Positions 7,299 through 9,273 of a stretch of DNA of 9,273 bases are shown here, in pieces; the stretch's first letter is position 1, and each line of letters begins with the position of its first letter. The position numbers and the translations under genes are program-made. The notes under the pieces are model-generated. The model was not told the origin of the DNA. It searched no databases and saw only the letters and a list, made by a program, of their open reading frames with translations. Source of the stretch: an uncultured Bacteroidota bacterium (lineage in GTDB: Bacteria; Bacteroidota; Bacteroidia; NS11-12g; UBA955); NCBI GenBank assembly GCA_903959115.1, contig CAJBVU010000150.1, positions 1 through 9,273 on the forward strand, read 5' to 3'.

Positions 7299-7343
7299 TT
7301 ACTGAGCAATTCACATGGCTTTACACCAAGAAAAAAGTGGTTT

Positions 7344-9273
7344 TTATAACAAACTTGGCCATTTGGTAGGATTGCTCTCGTGCATCATCTGATAAATTTT
7401 GCTGAAAACAGTGTCAACCGAAGGCTTGCTGAAGTAATCGCCATCACTACCATAAGCTGGACGGTGTTCGTTGGCGGTGATTGTAATTGGGGTGCTATCC
7501 AAATGTTTGTAACCCCCTTGAATTTCAAGCACTTGCTGCATCATATAGGATGTGGCTCCACCGGGAACATCCTCATCGAGGAATACAATTCTGTTGGTGG
7601 ATTTCAAACTCTCCACGATGCTGTGATTGATGTCAAACGGCAACAGGGTTTGCACGTCGATTAGTTCCACACGAATGCCGTGCTCGGCCAGAAGATCGCA
7701 AGCTTCTTGAGCAATTCTGCAGCAAGAGCCATAGGTTACGAGTGTAACATCCTCACCAAATCTTAGGATATCGGGGCGACCAAAGGGCACGGTAAATTCT
7801 CCAATATTGCTCGGTAATTTCTCTTTGATGCGATATCCGTTCAGACATTCGATGACCAATGCAGGCTCATCAGAGCGAAGCAATGTGTTATACATTCCAG
7901 CGGCTTGGGTCATGTTTCTTGGTACACAAACATGCATTCCCCTCACGGCGTGAATGATCATTCCCATGGGGCTTCCGGAGTGCCAAATGCCTTCCAAACG
8001 GTGTCCTCTGGTACGTATGATAATGGGTGTTTTTTGTCCGCCTTTCGTTCGATACTGCATCGTAGCGATATCATCACTCATGGGTTCCAAAGCGTACAAA
8101 AGGTAATCTAGATATTGGATTTCTGCGATGGGTCTGAGTCCTCTCATCGCCGCGCCGATGCCTTCACCAATGATACTCCATTCTCTGATTCCTTTATCGG
8201 TTACGCGCAATTCACCATATTTCTCTTGCATGCCCGAGAAACCTTGGTTTACATCGCCAATTTTTCCGACATCTTCTCCGAAGGCAAAAACGCGAGGATC
8301 GCGCTCAAGATTTGCATCGAAACAGGCACGAACAACTTGATAACCATCTACAATTTCGTCTGAAAGTAGAGCAGGCACTTCTGCAACATTGAGGACGCTA
8401 TTTTCACTTTCGCTGTAAACGTGACTGCTATATCGGCTGCAATTGATAGCTTCGAATTTCTTCAAATAATCCAACAGTGGTTGTCGCGCCGAAACACTCG
8501 CATTAATTGAAATTCTAAGTGCTTTATGAATTGCCACGCCCATATCACGGCGGATTGGGTCTTTGGCATCGCTGAGGTCTTTTGCGATTGCAGTTAATTC
8601 GGGGGAAAGGGTTGGAGCCAATTGGTTTAACAAGTCAATCAACTCACTTACCTCAGATTTTATTGGTTCAAGGAAATCTGTCCACGCTTGTTTTTGCGCA
8701 TCTTTTACCGATTGGGTGGCTGTAGTTTCTAGGTTATTGATCACCTCTTCTGTTGCCAAACCTTGCCCGATAATCCATTGTCGCATTTTAACAATTCCGT
8801 CGAATTCAGTTTCCCAATCGAGGCGTTCCTTGCTCTTATATCGTTCATGACTGCCTGAAGTAGAGTGGCCTTGGGGCTGGGTTACTTCGGTGACGTGAAC
8901 TAAAACGGGCGTATGCTTTTCACGACAGATATCGGCTGCTTGTTTGTAAACCTGACATAATTCGGGGTAGTTCCAACCGCGAGCGGTTAAGAGTTCTAAC
9001 CCTTTTCCTTCTTCATTGCTTTGGAAACCGCGCATTAATGCAGCGATATTTTCTTTTGCTGTTTGATATTTTGCATGGACGGAGATGCCGTAGCCATCAT
9101 CCCAAAGACTCATCAATAGAGGGACTTGCATTACACAAGCGGCATTCATCACTTCCCAGAAAATTCCTTCAGACGACGATGCGTTGCCGATTGTTCCAAA
9201 GGCGATTTCATTTCCTTTGTTAGAAAATTGGTCAAATTGATGGAGATCTGGATTCTCTCGATACAACTTAGAA
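7344..9273 (-). CDS. Fused alpha/beta E1 of a 2-oxoacid dehydrogenase complex (5' end outside window)
   Basis: Thiamin-diphosphate-dependent E1, oxidatively decarboxylating 2-oxoacids and passing the acyl group to a lipoyl E2 in the cytosol. The frame is open to the right edge: position 9266 is only a TTG inside the gene, so the first part (perhaps 150-170 residues, judged from fused relatives) is missing. In the visible 643 codons, counted from 9266, the alpha part covers about 1-200: cofactor motif GNASSSEG (27-34), DDGYGIS (56-62) and the HSTSGSHERYKSKERL loop (134-149). A linker of about 100 residues follows. The beta part (about 300-640) has GEDVGKIGDVNQ (330-341), likely activating Glu362 in REWSIIGEG, PRNMTQAAG, and HRPAYGSDGDYFSKP (601-615). 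Such fusions are common in Bacteroidota and usually annotated as branched-chain or general alpha-ketoacid dehydrogenase; the preferred substrate is not decidable. The usual Asp and Asn of the metal site appear exchanged. The gene ends 85 bp before the metH GTG. Confidence 0.92.
   Translation of the reverse strand, partial: SKLYRENPDLHQFDQFSNKGNEIAFGTIGNASSSEGIFWEVMNAACVMQVPLLMSLWDDGYGISVHAKYQTAKENIAALMRGFQSNEEGKGLELLTARGWNYPELCQVYKQAADICREKHTPVLVHVTEVTQPQGHSTSGSHERYKSKERLDWETEFDGIVKMRQWIIGQGLATEEVINNLETTATQSVKDAQKQAWTDFLEPIKSEVSELIDLLNQLAPTLSPELTAIAKDLSDAKDPIRRDMGVAIHKALRISINASVSARQPLLDYLKKFEAINCSRYSSHVYSESENSVLNVAEVPALLSDEIVDGYQVVRACFDANLERDPRVFAFGEDVGKIGDVNQGFSGMQEKYGELRVTDKGIREWSIIGEGIGAAMRGLRPIAEIQYLDYLLYALEPMSDDIATMQYRTKGGQKTPIIIRTRGHRLEGIWHSGSPMGMIIHAVRGMHVCVPRNMTQAAGMYNTLLRSDEPALVIECLNGYRIKEKLPSNIGEFTVPFGRPDILRFGEDVTLVTYGSCCRIAQEACDLLAEHGIRVELIDVQTLLPFDINHSIVESLKSTNRIVFLDEDVPGGATSYMMQQVLEIQGGYKHLDSTPITITANEHRPAYGSDGDYFSKPSVDTVFSKIYQMMHESNPTKWPSLL

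Noticed and set aside
7323..7343. ACCA...TGGT with an A/T run between the E1 gene and metH as a terminator
   Set aside because: The stem is only 4 bp and the A/T run lies in the loop, so it does not look like an intrinsic terminator.
9264..9266. Taking 9266 as the true start of the E1 gene
   Set aside because: It is a TTG (Leu) codon inside the conserved alpha domain, the frame stays open to the window edge, and the N-terminal part of the domain is missing.

Overview
The window looks like chromosomal DNA from a member of the Bacteroidota. Four signs agree. A secreted peptidase carries a C-terminal type IX secretion sorting domain. The E1 alpha and beta parts of a 2-oxoacid dehydrogenase are fused in one chain. 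MetH is present as a chain that lacks the homocysteine-binding half. A perfect TAnnTTTG element, the -7 box of this phylum, sits just before one gene. I cannot fix the order or genus. I see no rRNA, tRNA, CRISPR array, insertion sequence or phage gene.

Layout: positions 1-511 (minus) hold the N-terminal half of an EamA/DMT-type membrane transporter that runs off the left edge. A 113-bp divergent promoter region follows. A tight three-gene plus-strand operon spans 625-4498: an M1-family zinc metallopeptidase with signal peptide and T9SS domain, an MbnP-family lipoprotein (start overlapping the peptidase stop), and a di-heme MauG/MbnH-like cytochrome c peroxidase lipoprotein (5 bp further on). 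A 72-bp convergent gap leads to two minus-strand genes. metH (cobalamin-dependent methionine synthase, folate/cobalamin/activation part) ends at 4571. The fused 2-oxoacid dehydrogenase E1 ends at 7344 and is cut by the right edge.

How they work together: the operon is the interesting part. In the methanobactin system, the di-heme enzyme MbnH oxidises a tryptophan of MbnP to kynurenine, which then helps bind copper. Here the same protein pair appears as two predicted lipoproteins, with no methanobactin genes in view, and is co-transcribed with an exported peptidase. That suggests an envelope metal-handling or protein-maturation unit. The pairing is visible in the sequence; the chemistry is inferred. 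The remaining genes are housekeeping: methionine and one-carbon metabolism, and oxidative decarboxylation of 2-oxoacids.
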